Below are positions 36,481 to 49,848 of a stretch of DNA of 64,000 bases, one piece after another; the stretch's first letter is position 1; each line of letters opens with the position of its first letter. A program made the position numbers and the translations under genes. The notes below the pieces were generated by a model. That model saw only the letters and a program-made list of their open reading frames with translations. It did not search any database and had not been told where the DNA came from. This stretch comes from Chionomys nivalis (taxonomy: Eukaryota; Chordata; Mammalia; Rodentia; Cricetidae): the NCBI RefSeq assembly GCF_950005125.1, contig NC_080095.1, forward strand, positions 8,837,701 through 8,901,700, written 5' to 3'.

Positions 36481-36494
36481 CCAGCAGGGGGAGC
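36481..36494 (+). promoter_or_regulatory. CTCF-like site downstream of V segment 1 RSS
   Basis: CCAGCAGGGGGAGC matches the CTCF core (CCASYAGRKGGC type) closely and lacks CpG. It starts 22 bp after the nonamer ends (21 bp between) and is in forward orientation, pointing towards D-J. Proximal mouse V genes are known to carry CTCF sites next to their RSS. Binding here is inferred. Confidence 0.75.
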
Positions 36495-36599
36495 TGAGTC
36501 CTAACTGATCTCAGGAACTTTAAAACTGCAGGCAGAGAAAGAAAAACACTTGGTTTTTCTCTGGCTTTTCTTCTAACTGCCTAAGAACAGAGAAAACAG

Positions 36600-36990
36600 A
36601 GGTTGACTTGTTCCTGATTTTTGCGGAAATGCTTAGAAATTCTTTACATTTCATTTGATATTTGTTGAGAACTTCCAGTATATTGCACTTCTTATGGTGA
36701 AGGATATTCCTTGTGTTCATAGAGTCTCAGGGCATTTATCATGAAGAGGTATTAGATTTTGTTAAACTCACTTATCACTCTAGTGATATGATCATGTGGA
36801 TTTTATCTTTTAGCCTGATTGTGTTGTGGATTACATTTGTATCTTTACATATGTAGAAACGTCACTTCATCTCTGGAATGAGGTCTACTTGCTCAGGGTA
36901 GATGATATTTTTCCTTTATTCTTTTATTCAATTTATGCATTTTAGTACAAATTTACACACTAGAGATGTCCTTTGTTATCAGAGTCCTAG
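36600..36990 (-). mobile_element. Old L1 ORF2 fragment, antisense
   Basis: It aligns with 58478-58890, inside the longer antisense L1 left of V segment 3. The fragment links the flank of V segment 1 to the block containing V segment 3. Confidence 0.6.
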
Positions 36991-36999
36991 AGTCTTATT

Positions 37000-39900
37000 T
37001 TTAAGTCTCCTTATTATAGCAGACATACATCCCAGCATAGATATGGGGCAGACACAGATCCAGCCTGTGTAGGAGGTGATGGAAATGTCTATTGTAGGGG
37101 TCAGGCACTGTGTATGATTTCTGCCTTTTTGAAGTTGCTGAAAGTCTCCTTCGGGCTACACTAAGTTCATCTTTATCCAGGAATAACATGTGCCCTCTTA
37201 TGCTTTACATAATAGTCAAATGACCTGAAGAGAATGTTGATCCAGTTTCTTGACAATTATTTACAATTTTCAATATTGTAGACCTCAAGAATAACAAAGA
37301 TCACTTGGTCTAAATTTGGATTACACTTCACAGATGTGGCACAGGACAATTCAGAGATGAAGTTACATCCACAAATAGACCCTTGGATGACCTCCTATAC
37401 AAACATTGCCTCCACTGTAGTGCAAGACTAGATCCCTTACTTAAATGTACACCTCATATATTTAGAGGAAAGTCCCAGGGTCTGTCTCAGTCCATCTGTG
37501 AAATTTGGAAACACTGGCTGGGTGACATGCATAGCTTTTGTTACACTCCACACACTTTGTGGTGCAATTCTGGGTGTGGGTATTCAGCAAGATTCAGAAG
37601 AGATTAATGTGCCATTAGTATAATAGGGTCACCAGGACCCTATTCTCAGCTGCTACAAGATTTTCAGTGACTGGAAGACTGATAAAAGCTCCTTTCCTGA
37701 TTCATCTGTTTTTTTCTATCATTTTTATAAGAAATCAAATGAAAGGACAGACTGATGAACAGTTGAAAAAAATTATGAGTGAAACACAGGAACAGAATAA
37801 GTCACACCCATTTCTATATCCCAGATATGGCTCTATTTCTTCCTATCTGTGTGTGTGTGTGTGTGTTTAATTTTAAGGAATGTTGGACATTAAAGTAGAA
37901 CCATGCATAAATATCCCAATATCTGTCCTCCATTGTGGTTATTTTTCAAATGATCACAAAAGTCACTGACTGAGCTGTGATAGCTTGCAGATTCCTCATG
38001 AGGTTGGGCTGTTTTACCTCATGTGGCAGATGTCAGTGTTGATGATCCCCTATGTTTTCTACTGTCATGGCCTGATTAATGTCTGCATTGTTCTTCAGGT
38101 TGGATCAAGGAAGTAACTGTTCATGAAAAGGTTTCTGTCAAATGCTTTTGATCTCACTCGGGCTTATATCTAATACTGGGGAAAAATCACTTTTTCCAGT
38201 GATTGGACTATTGTCATTAAGTACAACAAAATTCCATACAAGAATATCTCTGATTTTTAGAATGAACTGCAGAGACACTGGGACTCACCCAGTACAATTC
38301 AAACCTGACTATCAGTTGCAGATACTCAAAGGGAGGGGTACATTTACATTTTTATTGCAATGGGAAAATATGATGAGTAATACCAACTTGGGAAGATAAA
38401 TATTTATTTCAAATTCTAGCTTTCACATTTTAGTCCACCCCTGAATGAAATCAAGGCAGAAAATCAAGGTCAGAACTAAAGCAGAATCAATACAGGAGTG
38501 TTGCCTACTGTCTTGTTTCCCAAGGCTTGTTCATCCTGATTATTTAGAAACCCCTGAACAATATATGGTAGGAACTTCTATGCACAATCGGATAGGTTTT
38601 GTCAGCTCAATCATTAAGGAATAACTTGAATCAAAATCTTGCCTATAGTAAGATATTTACAGACGTTTCTCAATTGAACTTCTTTCCTCTGAGATTACTC
38701 TCGATTGCGCTGTTAATTTATCAAAACATTAGTCAGAAGATGAGGCATTTTTCAGTGTCAGAATCATCTTTTCTTTCCTATAGTCTACATAGAAAGCTTG
38801 TAGAAAACATTATTTGGAAAACATTATATTTGGTTATTTTCCAAGTTTGGTCCTTTGGTTGTGATAACCACCATGATCAAAAGCAACTAGGAGAAGAAAA
38901 GGTCATTTTACGGATCATAATCCAACATTGAACAAAACCAATACAGGATTATAAAGAAGATGACTGAGGTGAAGACAAAAAGTGAATACTGCTTATTTCC
39001 TTAATTAGACTGTTTTATTATATACACCCTTCCTAAATACCCAGGAATAGCATCTAGCATGATGGAGTAGATCCATTTACATTAATTACCATTTAAGTAA
39101 ATGCATACAAGAAAGGCTGTAGGCCAGTCAAATAGAAGGAATTCTTCAATGTAAATTATTTACATCTAGGTGTTTCAAATTGATGGCTAAGTCACCATCA
39201 TTATAAATGTTAATTTAATTCAGTAGTCAATGAAGACGCAGGATATAAAATATTCAGTGTGTTTTGGTATATTAGAATAAACAAGTGATAGAACAGGAAT
39301 GCACCCTTAACTTACATGGTGTTAGAGAACATGCTGGAAGAAACCATGTTCCTACATCTGAGATATTCAGCAGTAAGATGAGAGTGAAGCACTGTGATGG
39401 CAACTCAGAGATTTGGTGATGTATACATCTATGCATTAGCACAAAAGGTAATGATGGGAAATGCTGACTTATATACTTGTAAGAAGTAAAAGTCTTGAGA
39501 AACAAATTCAAGAAAACAAATGTCTAGTCAAGTCATTGGAAAACTATGCTTATTTAAGGCACTGTTGGTTCCTATTGTTTCTGGATAAGTAAATAAACAT
39601 GAGGAACTTACCAGGTTATGTATTAATAACAAGTGTCCTTCTCCTCAATAGGCTGCAATTCACAACCTGAGAATCATATTGTAAAAGTGTCTGAGAGTAA
39701 TCAGCTAAAATCACAGATGTCCCATTTTCTCCGTTCAACAGTGATCTGAGTTCAACCACATTCTCCAGTGGTCTCTACTGTTGCCGCATGGGGTCAGAAA
39801 GGGCTCAATGAACTTTCTCAAAACCACAGATGATTTTTACTTCACATAGTATATGCAGAGGTAACAATCTGGAAAAGGGCATGAAACAGTCTGAATAAGA

Positions 39901-40480
39901 AATGTCAAGGGGAGGGGTGTTACGAGTGACACTGTCATCCTGAGAGGCCTGTGAAGGTATATGTGTAAGACATGTAGAGTTCAAATGCTGAGCTGTATAC
40001 TCAAGTTCAGCTTATCAGTCACTCCCTGTTTATAGTGAACAGACAGGTAAATATTTGGAAAAAAGCATAATATAAAAAATAACACAAATTTTTCATATTC
40101 CCCGGTGCAAATGAAAATGGAAAAGTCTCTCCAGGTTCCTTACTGAACAATTTAATTCAGTCATGTCACATGATCTCAACACAAAAATAAAGTTTCCAAA
40201 CTCCAGAGGCAACTACACTTACAACTTAGGGCTGTAGCTGACTCAGGTGGTGCCTAGTGCATCAGTGTTGAAGTCAACACAGCATAAGAAAAGATCTGCA
40301 GCATGCAACAAAGCAAAGCCTACTGCCATATATAATATAGGAAATGAATAATCGGGCAGAAATTATTCCTAAAATGCATATTTTGTTAGTGATTATTAAA
40401 TGACATAGATGATACTTAATGTGTGTGAAAAATACCTTCGAACGATACAAATATTTTTATGACATTATCTTTACCACTAT
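37000..40480. other. Intergenic sequence between V segments 1 and 2
   Basis: A (GT)n tract lies at 37850-37866. Fragments of old rodent interspersed repeat are likely at 38420-38600 and 38865-38930 (CACCATGATCAAAAGCAACT). I find no V exon, RSS or other gene. Relative to the block at 58.5-60.1 kb this stretch is extra. Confidence 0.45.
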
Positions 40481-40559
40481 CCTTTCCCACAACATTTACA
40501 AACATATTAGAACATGCTATCTCTTAGCTCCAACAACAGAACTTATATAGCAGGAAGGC

Positions 40560-40567
40560 ATGCAAAT
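40560..40567 (+). promoter_or_regulatory. VH promoter octamer, V segment 2
   Basis: ATGCAAAT, 121 bp before the leader ATG, in a stretch of about 200 bp conserved with the promoter of V segment 3. Confidence 0.8.
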
Positions 40568-40687
40568 ATCACCCATCTCTTCTCATCAAAACCAGATAAA
40601 CACTGGCCCTGAATCTCAGACAAAGGAATCAGTCCTGGATGACCAGGTCTTCCCATTCAGTAATCAGCACGGAAAATAAAACACACC

Positions 40688-41162
40688 ATGGATTTGGTGT
40701 TGATTTGGGTTTTCCTTGTTGCTTGTTTAAAAGGTAATTTATGAAGAAGAGATACTGAGTGTGTTAGTGAACATGAACAAGATATACAAAAGATAGAGCT
40801 TCTTAGCAATTTACTAACAACCTTCTCTTTGTTTGCAGGTGTACACTCTGAGGTGAAGCTTGTGGAGTCTGGAGGAGGCCTGGTGAAGCCTGGAGAATCC
40901 CTGAAACTATCCTGTGTTGCCTCTGGATTCATGTTCAGTGACTACTGGATACACTGGGTTCGCCAAGCTCCAGGGAAGGGGCTGGAGGAGGTCGGAGGTA
41001 TTAATACAGACAGCAGTACTATAAGATACTATAAGTACTATAAGCAGTACCATCTGTGAAGGATTGATTCACCATCTCCAGAGACAATGCCATGAACACT
41101 CTGAACCTGCAAATGAACAGTGTGAGATCTGAGGACACAGCCACTTATTACTGTGCTAATGA
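40688..41162 (+). pseudogene. IGHV4-like (pseudogene): IGHV4 (X24)-like V pseudogene
   Basis: Leader exon 40688-40733 (MDLVLIWVFLVACLK) with a GTAATTT donor. Exon 2 starts 40839 after TTTGCAG and opens EVKLVESGGG. It follows V segment 3 closely up to CDR2. There, TACTATAAG, present once in V segment 3, appears three times (41017-41044). With the adjoining bases the copy is 17 bp longer, which shifts the frame and gives TGA at 41057. Even in the restored alignment, FR3 has a CGA-to-TGA change (41065-41067). The conserved FR2 Trp after LE is Glu (40988-40990). The terminal Cys codon, RSS and CTCF-like site survive. It cannot encode a chain, but it could still be cut by RAG. Confidence 0.92.
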
Positions 41163-41201
41163 CACAGTGATGGAATTTCAGTGTTAACTCAGACATAAAC
41201 T
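41163..41201 (+). promoter_or_regulatory. V-RSS with 23-bp spacer, V segment 2
   Basis: Heptamer CACAGTG (41163-41169), 23-bp spacer, nonamer ACATAAACT (41193-41201). It is intact despite the broken reading frame. Confidence 0.9.
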
Positions 41202-41222
41202 TCACTTTTAGGCTACTCAGGG

Positions 41223-41236
41223 CCACCAGGGGGTGC
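41223..41236 (+). promoter_or_regulatory. CTCF-like site downstream of V segment 2 RSS
   Basis: CCACCAGGGGGTGC, a strong CTCF core likeness without the usual CpG, in forward orientation, with 21 bp between it and the nonamer. Confidence 0.75.
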
Positions 41237-41744
41237 AAAAGACGCAGAATACAGGTTCATCCCAGGAATTTATGGTGTCATGGTTAGGTTAAGCACTCTT
41301 CTCAGGTGTTTGACCTGCATTTTATCTTTTGAACTTTCTCTGCAATTTTCTCCACATGTACATTCTGAAAGGATCCAATGTCCTCAACACATTATATGTT
41401 CTCTTTGTGCTATTTTATCATATGAGGCAAGTCTCCCATGAACAAACTGTAAACTGACAACTGTGGGGACACAAAGTAACATACATTCGTCATTGAAATT
41501 TCATGAGAAGAAAGTACATGGACATTTCTGAGTATTTGCATATCCTAGGCAGAGGTCAGGTTATACTTTTTGATTATAGCACCATGAATGTTTTGAATGT
41601 TTAAGGGAAAACCAAGAGAAAGATGGCACCATGATAATTAGATAAAAACATCTTGACATATTTACAATCATCTCTTCTCCTTGAGGATGATGCACTCAGG
41701 TTAAATGAGACCCAGGTGTACTTTTAGTTCATTCTGAAGGAAAA

Positions 41745-44700
41745 TGATATAGTTATATTTTAACAAAATGTTAATTAAGAACATTTTCTCAAGGTTTTGT
41801 ATATTCTTCACTTTGCTAATGATTTTTTTCCTGTTCAGAAACATGCTTGCAGAAATTATCTCAGTTTTGAATACTGACTTTTGTTCCTATACCTTTGTCT
41901 CTCAATAAAATTATTTCCCAAAATATCATCTATAATTTTGCCATCTACCCATGTCTACAAATGTTGTAATCTTTGATATGTCTCAGCCATTCACAACATT
42001 TGAGATTGTGTTTATTATTGTTACATTATTTTATATTATTTTTTCCTCTAGATAAACAGATTCACAACTATAGCTACTGATGAAAATAGCTTTATTTTAT
42101 TTTAATGTTTTCTGTGACTTTGTATAAATCAGTTTTCCATTCCTTTTCTTCAAAACTGAATATATCAGATGCTATTGTAACAGGGAAAGTTGTGAGGTTT
42201 AATATTCCTAGTTAGCTTGACTTAATTTGAGATTACATATGTCTCTTACTCAACGGATGTAAGAGTGTTTTCACAGAAGTGTAATAGAGAAGGGAAGATT
42301 CACATTTAACATGGATGGCAAGTTTTAGTGGGCTGCAGGTCAGCAGTCAGTAGAATAATAAAAATGGAAGTACTGCCTATCCCCAATTAATTAATCTGTA
42401 TATTCCCTTATATATGCACAGGAAAGAAAATGACATAAATGATAAGAGAATGTCATTAAAGTTTGCATGTAACATGATCATTACCTAAGGCACATAAGTA
42501 CTGATGTAGTGCAAATATTACTTGTTATAAATTCTGTTGATAATTTTGAAGGGAATGTTTACTCTGTGGCAATGTATCCTTTTCTTATTTATTTAATTAT
42601 TTATTTAAATTGAATTCAAATTTGCTGATTACTCTTAACATTTCATCTTTGGTATTCACAAAAATATTAATGCAGTTAATATTTGGAGTATAATAGATGC
42701 TGGAGACAGTGATCAATTGGTAAAAGCAATTACTTGAAGAAGATCTGATTTGATTACAAGCACCCAAGATAACAGTTCATAAGTATATACAACTATTGTT
42801 CTATGTGATCTGACAGCCTCTTCTGTCCTACACAACCACCTGTATTCATGTGCACATATACAAAGAAATGCACATGCACACACATGAAAATGACTACTAA
42901 AATTTTGAGGTATCTAAGTAATGAAATAAGAGAATTTTGAATTGCAAGATGTACGATCCTTTAAAGAACATGGGTGAACTATATAAAGATGAAACCAAGG
43001 AGTTTATTGTCAAGTTGACAAGAAGTAAACATGAAATGACTCAACTTCATGGTAAACTTGGCTGTAATTTTGATCAACCAGGAGAGACTTTTGTACAGAG
43101 GTGATTATTATTTCTGATTACTATATTTTCTATTTGGAATGCATTTGCATATTGAATAATGACTTTTGAGGGAAAAACAGAGATGACACACATATAGAAA
43201 GATCATACAATAGGAATCTAACATGAAAAGTGAAAATCCAGAGGCAGATACTGGGGATCAAGCTGAATCAGAAAAGCAAATCTGTGAACCAGTGGAGAGA
43301 CCTTTTACCTCCACCAAAGCTTCTGACTGAAATAGTGAGCTCCTGTTTTCATAAATACTCAGACTCCGCACTCCAGTGAGTTCCTGTCCCTTCACATTTA
43401 TATTCTTCTCTCCACTCAGCCATATCATTCCTGTCTCCACCTCCCTACTGCTGAGATTAAATGTGTATGACTTCTAAACACTGAGATTAAAGGAAAGAGC
43501 CACCATTGACTGGATCTGTTTTGGGATCAGTCTTGTGTAGTCCTGGGTAGACTTGACCTCAAAGATATTTATTTGTCTGCCTGTCTCTTGAGTCCTGGGA
43601 TTAAAATAGTGATCCTATCCTTGACCTTTAATGTTTTAGCATTGTACTCCTATCTTAAGGCAAGCTTTATTTTTTTTTAATTACAAATAAAATGTCACTA
43701 TATTTTCCAATTTTGTTTAAAATAGAAAGAAGGCTACACCTAAAATAAGAAAATTATATGCAATAATTACAATAACTATATAAAATATAGGCAGGAAATA
43801 AGTACATCAACAATGTCTAATCCATTTGCATTTGACAAATTCAGTGAATATACTTCATTATTTATCCTATGTTGGTGATCCCAAAAATGTATAAATAATT
43901 TGTTTTAGATCATAACATGCCTTACCATCTAAATCTATCTTTTAATATCTTTCAACCTAATGTAGTTTACATTACTTTAGTGAATTTTTTTCTGAGTTTC
44001 ATAAATAAGTAAAACTATAAATATAACTATCTAATCTTCAAACACCTCAGAAACCCAAGAAGAAATAATATTAACTAAGTAAGTAAAAAGTGAGAACAAA
44101 CAACTTCCAAGAAAATGTTAGAAATTACAAAAAAAAGCTGGCTGTCTGATTAACTCACTCAAGATACCCCTGCATCATTGGGTCATCCTGCTTCAACCCA
44201 AAGTCCTAACATATCCAAAAGACTTTTCTGTGAAGCAAGATATTCTCAAGGTCTGTCCCTCATCTTGACAATATTTGACAGTCACATATTTTGTGTCTTC
44301 CTTGTCCAATTAGAACAACATACTGACAACAGTCAAGGAAAGAGCAATTTCTTTCCCAGTGACTTATATTTGTCATAAATCAAATAATATCTGTGTGGAG
44401 CTTAGTCAATGTCAATAATCTTCTTGGATGTAGATTTGTGATATCAGGAGCAGATATGTCTCACTGTCATAACCAAAAACCTATATTATTAAAACATCTT
44501 TAATGCTATATTCTGTAAGCTCTAAAGTATAGGAACATAACCTGTATATCTAAAATTTTTCTATGTTTGACATCCAAAACCTACCTAATTTGACTACAAA
44601 TTCTATTATAATAGGTGATTAACTACTAACCAATATTTCCTTATTATCTCAGACAGTTGCTATGCATTCTTAAATGAGTTGTATAGGTATAGTTGTATAC

Positions 44701-45170
44701 GTATACCTTGAAAATAGTAGAAATGTATGTACAGAATGTTCTAACAAAATTAATCTCAAATTTACATCAATATCAAAATGTGTAGATAATATACAGAAGG
44801 CAAATTCAATGTTAAACAATTAAACTAGTAGTTTCTTTTTAAAAGTAGATTCAATAATATACCCATTTATCTTACCATACCTAATTCTTCCTTTTTACTT
44901 TTTTTCCTTTTTACTTTTTAGAGTAGATTCAACAATTTACACTTCTACTCTGTCATGTCAGTATCCTTTTTGAAAAAAAAGAAAAACAAGAATTCTAAAT
45001 CTCATCTCCTTTGTTCAACTTTCTTCCTGAATGTGAACAATAACAACTTATAATCAACTCCCTTAAAAATGACAAATATCCATAACCCATTAAACCTCCA
45101 TAAAGCAGCCACTTCACCTTTTGAGAATATGGGTGTTATATTCTTTTTATTTATTTAATTTTTCAAAAAC
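41745..45170. repeat. Segmental duplication, copy 2 (pairs with 4781-7775)
   Basis: Collinear with copy 1, including the antisense SINE pair (43455-43640) and antisense ERV internal sequence (about 43660-45120). It differs by about 410 bases near 42671-43080 that copy 1 lacks. It starts right after the V segment 2 block. Confidence 0.75.
42698..42890 (+). mobile_element. B3-type SINE
   Basis: Begins GCTGGAGACAGTGATCAATTGG, a diverged B2/B3 head, and ends in a CACATGCACACACATG segment. It falls within the stretch missing from copy 1. Confidence 0.6.
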
Positions 45171-46215
45171 TAACGATCATTTTTCATTTTACATAACAAT
45201 CCTACTTCCTATTCCCTCCCCTCCTTCCAATCACTCCACTTATCCCTCACCTTGCCCCCATTCACTACTGAGAGAGGGTAAGACACATTGCTCTGGAGAA
45301 GATCCAAGGCCCTTCATACTATATCTAGGCTGAGTTAGGTATCCTTCCAAAAAGAATAGGTTCTCATAAAACCAGTAAAAGAAGTAGGGATTAATTCCAG
45401 TGCCACTTCCAATGGCCCTAAAATCTGCCCCAGCCATGCAACTTTCACTCACATCCAGATGGTACAATTTGGTCCTATGCTGGTTCCTTTCCTGTCTGAC
45501 TGGAGTTGGTGAGCATCCATAAGCTCAGGTAAACTATTGCAGTGCATGTCCCCATTGTGGTCTTGACCTCTTTTCTGCCTGGACTTTGGGGGCTCAGCCA
45601 GCACTCTGCTGTAGGTCTCTGACTTTGTTTCCATCAGTTGCTGGATAAAGCTTTTATGGTGACATTTACTATATTCATCAATCTGACTATAGGGCAAGAC
45701 CACTTCTGGCACCCTTTCCTCTATTGCTTAGGGTCTTAGCTGGAGTCATCATTGTGGATTTCTTGGAATTTCTGTAGTTCCAGGTTTCTTGCTAGCCCCA
45801 CAATGGCATGCTCAATTAAAATATCTCTTTCCTTTCTCTCTATCTTGTCCTTCCACCATCTCAAATATCCCTTTAACTCAAGTTCTCCTCACCCCTCTCC
45901 TTCATCCCTCCTCTTCACTTTTGACCCTCCTGTATTCCCCCACTCCATGCTCCCATTTTTTTTAGGAGATCTTGTCTATTCCCCATACCCAGGTGGATCT
46001 ATATATGTTTTTCTTAGGGTTAACCTTGTTACCTAGCTTCTTTAGTGTCATGGATTATAGGCTTGTTGTCCTTTACTTTACAGCTAGTATACTTATGAGT
46101 ACATAACATGTTCATCTTTCTGCGTCTGGGTTACCACTCATAATTTTTTCTAGGTCCATCAATTTGCATGCAAATTTTAAGTTGCCATTGTATTTTACCA
46201 TGAGTATACCATTTG
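45150..46215 (-). mobile_element. Old L1 3' end, antisense
   Basis: Antisense tail, 3' UTR with pyrimidine-rich tracts, then the ORF2 end up to GTATTTTACCATGAG. The paralogous place near 7740-7775 keeps only the first few dozen bases, so copy 1 has lost the rest. Confidence 0.65.
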
Positions 46216-46224
46216 TATGCCATT

Positions 46225-47414
46225 TGTAGTGATGAGGCTAACAGACTTGCTTTTCATCCCGCCCGTCTCCTGCACGGCTACCTTTACACCTGAAACAACA
46301 ACACACAAATTGTATTCATGTAAACATTAGTTCTAGCCTCTTATTGGCTAATTCTCACATCTTGATTAACCCATTTCTAATAATCTGTGTAGCATCACGA
46401 GGTGGTGGCTTACCGGGATAGATTCTAGCCTCTATCCCACTCGTGTTGGAGAATGATGGCGTCTAAATCACTTCCCTTCTTCCCAGCATTCTGTTCTTTT
46501 TTTCCCCGCCTACCTATGTTCTGATCTATCAGGCCAAGCAGTTTTCTTTATTAATTAACCAATGAAAGAAACAGATAGATAGAAGACCCACCTACATCAT
46601 TTCCCCTTTTTCTGTTTAAGCAAAAAAGAAAGGCTTTCACTTTAACATAGTAAAATTACATATAACAAAACAGTTATAAAGCAAGAATTACAGGCACAAT
46701 ATTTATAACTATTTTAACTTTTATCATAACAATGGAAAACTATAACTATCTATCTATTTTACAACTCCATCAAAGACACCAGAAGGATATAATATTACCT
46801 AAGTAAACAAGAAATAAGCATCTTGCAAACTCTAGAAATGACAGAGACATCTCGCTACCTGGACAGTCACCGAAAGTTCCTATGTACTGTTGGCGCATCC
46901 ATCTTCAGCAATCTGTCCTATTCCAGGATGTTTCAATATATCTATAGTATCATTCACATGTCCTCTCTGGTACATAGAACTTGTGTTAGCCTCAGTATTC
47001 CTTACATGAATTTTTTCCTCCCATTTTCAATGACTTGCTGTAATACTTCACAAGAGGTTGGTACATGTTATTGATAAAAGAATACCTGGAGTTTGTTTAA
47101 AATGGAACATGTTTAATTACTGTCATTGTTTGTATATTTTCCATTGTAAAACCTACTCTAACTTTGTATTTGAGGAAATCCTTCAGAGGGAAGCCCAATA
47201 CTGCTATGAGCTTTGGGTTGTAATTATTAGGACCTCTCTTGGTCTATTCATATGCCATAGTGTTGATTTTTAGTATGAATAAGATAGGATTCTTCAGCCA
47301 AGAATGACGTTCCATGAAAATTCTCCCTTATTTTTTCTTGATGAATCAATATCTTACAAAATTCTTGGAACATTGATTTTATACTTAAAAGAACTGCAGA
47401 GAGATGGTGTTTTT
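46225..47414 (-). mobile_element. Minus-strand ERV: 3' LTR and part of internal region
   Basis: LTR 46225-46599 (375 bp, TGTAGTGATG...CTACATCA) is followed by an antisense polypurine tract (TTTCCCCTTTTTCTGTTTAA) and internal sequence to 47414. It is interrupted there by the plus-strand ERV. Bases 46836-46915 are the reverse complement of the segment near 49540-49610 of that younger element, so both belong to one family. The 5' LTR of this copy is not found. Confidence 0.7.
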
Positions 47415-47783
47415 TGATGGAGGAAGGTCTTTGGTTAACTAATAAAGAAACTGCCTTGGCCCATTTGATTGGCCAACCTTTAGGTGGGTGGAGTAAACAG
47501 AACGGAAGGCTGGGAGAAAGAAGCCGAGTCAGGAGTCGCCATGATTCTTCCACTCCAGACTGATGCAGGTTAAGATCTTTCCTGGTAAGCCAGCTTGTGA
47601 TGCTACACAGAATATTAGAAATGGGTTAGATCAAAATGTAAGAGCTAGCCAATAAGAGGCTGGAGCTAATGGGCCAGGCAGTGATTAAAAGAATACAGTT
47701 TCCGTGTAATTATTTCGGGGCATAAGCTAGCCATGCGGGCGGCTGGGTGCCGGGGACACAACCCTGCCGCTCTTATTACAACA
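47415..47783 (+). repeat. 5' LTR of the complete ERV
   Basis: 369 bp and 98.6% identical to the 3' LTR (5 differences counted by eye, all substitutions). Confidence 0.92.
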
Positions 47784-49848
47784 GAGTGGCACCCAACGTG
47801 CTAATGAACTCCACGTAAAACCTGAGAGGGCTTAAAAAGGACACAGAGAGAATTTAAGACAGCTTTTTGCTGTTTGTGGGTTGCGTGTGGCAAAGAAATT
47901 GTCCTGACTCAGCAACAGGAAAAAACTGGCTGTTTTAAAATGCCGGCTTTCTGGGCTGGGCCGCCATCACGATCTCTGTCTGGCTCCTGCGGGAGACAGA
48001 GTCTTTGAATGGAGCATTTGGAGTAAAGAGCTACAGCTTGCTTGATGACAGTGTGGACTGCTGTGTACCTGGAACTGTGTGTGACTCAGGGGCACCAAAT
48101 GGTTCTGATGCAGGAGCAGCTCAGCTCCGCCATGCTGAACTCTGCTGGTCTCAGGCAGGAACTACCGTAATTACCATAATAACAGCGCAGTTAAGGTTTA
48201 GACTGGGCAGGACACAGGCAGTATCATAATACCTCTAAATGGTGCAACTTAAGTTTTTGAGAATTGCTTAACATTTTAAGAAATGCTCCTGGATAGTAAA
48301 AAAAAAAAATTACAGATTCACAATAGAACTGATTCAGACACTGTTGGATGAATGTACGTAGGCTTGAGAGAGAGAAAAAAAATATATAAAGAATAAAGTT
48401 AATGTCTTAAAAAAAGGGTAAAGTCTTTAAAGAGACAGAGTACAGATAGTTATAGATTAAAAGAAATAAAGAAAAATAAGCCACGTAAAAATGGAAAATT
48501 CACAGAGAGTCTGGATACTTTGTATTATTGTGTTTTCTTTAAAATTTTTGACTGTAAAGGAGCTAACTGCAGAGAGACATTTCATTATATGGGCTGCCAA
48601 GCTAAACCAGAATGGATATAAGGGTATTATGATTTCAGAATATGGGTCTAAGGATATGATGCTTTGGAGAGGGTCTTCTTTTGTTTTCACAGAGGATGAG
48701 ACTCTGTGGATTGCGTCTATCCCAATGTGGTATGATAGACCACGCCCTCCTGAAAGGTTGCTGTGAACACCTTCAGAAAATTACTTCATTCAACTGCCGA
48801 CTGAGATGATCCTGACACACAGGTTACACCATGAAAGATCTGAATACAGCGCCCCCATTCAGCAGGAAGCAGTTTGGAGAGAAAAAACTGCGCCCATATT
48901 CCCAAATATTGTTTATAAATGTTCTTTTACATTTAAAGGGGGATATGATATAGATATGAATAATTTGCACTGGTATGATTTTAAGGTCAATTTTGTTAAA
49001 GTATATGTATTTCTAATCTTGCTTAAGGTATTGTGATTGTATAGTTCATTTAAAAATGTAATGTATATAGGTTGTTAATGGATAATCATCGATAATTGTC
49101 AAGCTTTTAGTCATGTTAGTTAGATTTTCTAGATGTGCATAGATAAATTTCAGCTAGATAGGCATTCTTCATATCTTTTAAAGACTGCAGAATATGGCAT
49201 TTAATGTTTTAATAACTTAGGACTTTTCATGATAATGAGACACGTCTGCTCCTGGAAGCACCAATCTACTTCAAGAGGAAGATGGGCACCGAAGAGGCTC
49301 CTTAAGGAGTTTGATAGCCATTTGAGCAAGAAACTGCTCTTGCCTGGACTGTTGCATAAACTGGACACAGAGAACCCGCAGAAAAAGGACTGCTAAACTT
49401 GCCTAAAGGTGAGATGGATTTTCGGGGTTCCTGACTCATGAAAGAGTCTGCAAGACATTCTGCAGGACACAGCAAAAAGTGACTGAACTGTCTTTGGAAT
49501 TTCCTGCTTGATGAAAATGTCTGCTGGATACTATGGGCCTGAAGGCTGAAGATGGATGCCCCAACGGTACAAAAGAACTTTGGGTGACTGTCCAGGCAGT
49601 GAGATGTCTCTGTCATTTCTAGAGTTTTGGATTTCTTGTTTAGTTAGGTAATATTATATCCTTCTGGAGTCTTTGATGGAATTGAAGAATGGATAGATAG
49701 TTATAGTTTTCCTTAGTTATGATAAGAGATAAAATAGATATAAATATTATAACTGTAATTCTTGCTTGATAATAACCATTTTGTTATATGTAATTTTGCT
49801 GTTAAAATTAAAGCCTTCTTTTTTTTGTTTAAACAGAAAAAGGGGAAA

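Larger units (their letters stand above)
40480..41735 (+). repeat. V-segment duplication unit (pairs with 58895-60110)
   Basis: Promoter, leader, intron, V exon, RSS and more than 500 bp of 3' flank align with 58895-60110. The left edge is near ACATTTACAAACATATTAG, and the right edge lies in the shared CTTGAGGATGATGCACTCAG region. This is the block by which the IGHV4-like segment was copied. Confidence 0.85.

Noticed and set aside
46161..46176. Perfect 16-bp palindrome AATTTGCATGCAAATT containing the octamer on both strands
   Set aside because: It lies in old antisense L1 ORF2, where a similar sequence occurs by descent (compare CCATTTGCATGCAAA-type sites). There is no V gene near it.
48005..48766. 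Frames of 74 and 91 codons inside the complete ERV
   Set aside because: There is no retroviral domain, and related internal copies do not preserve them.
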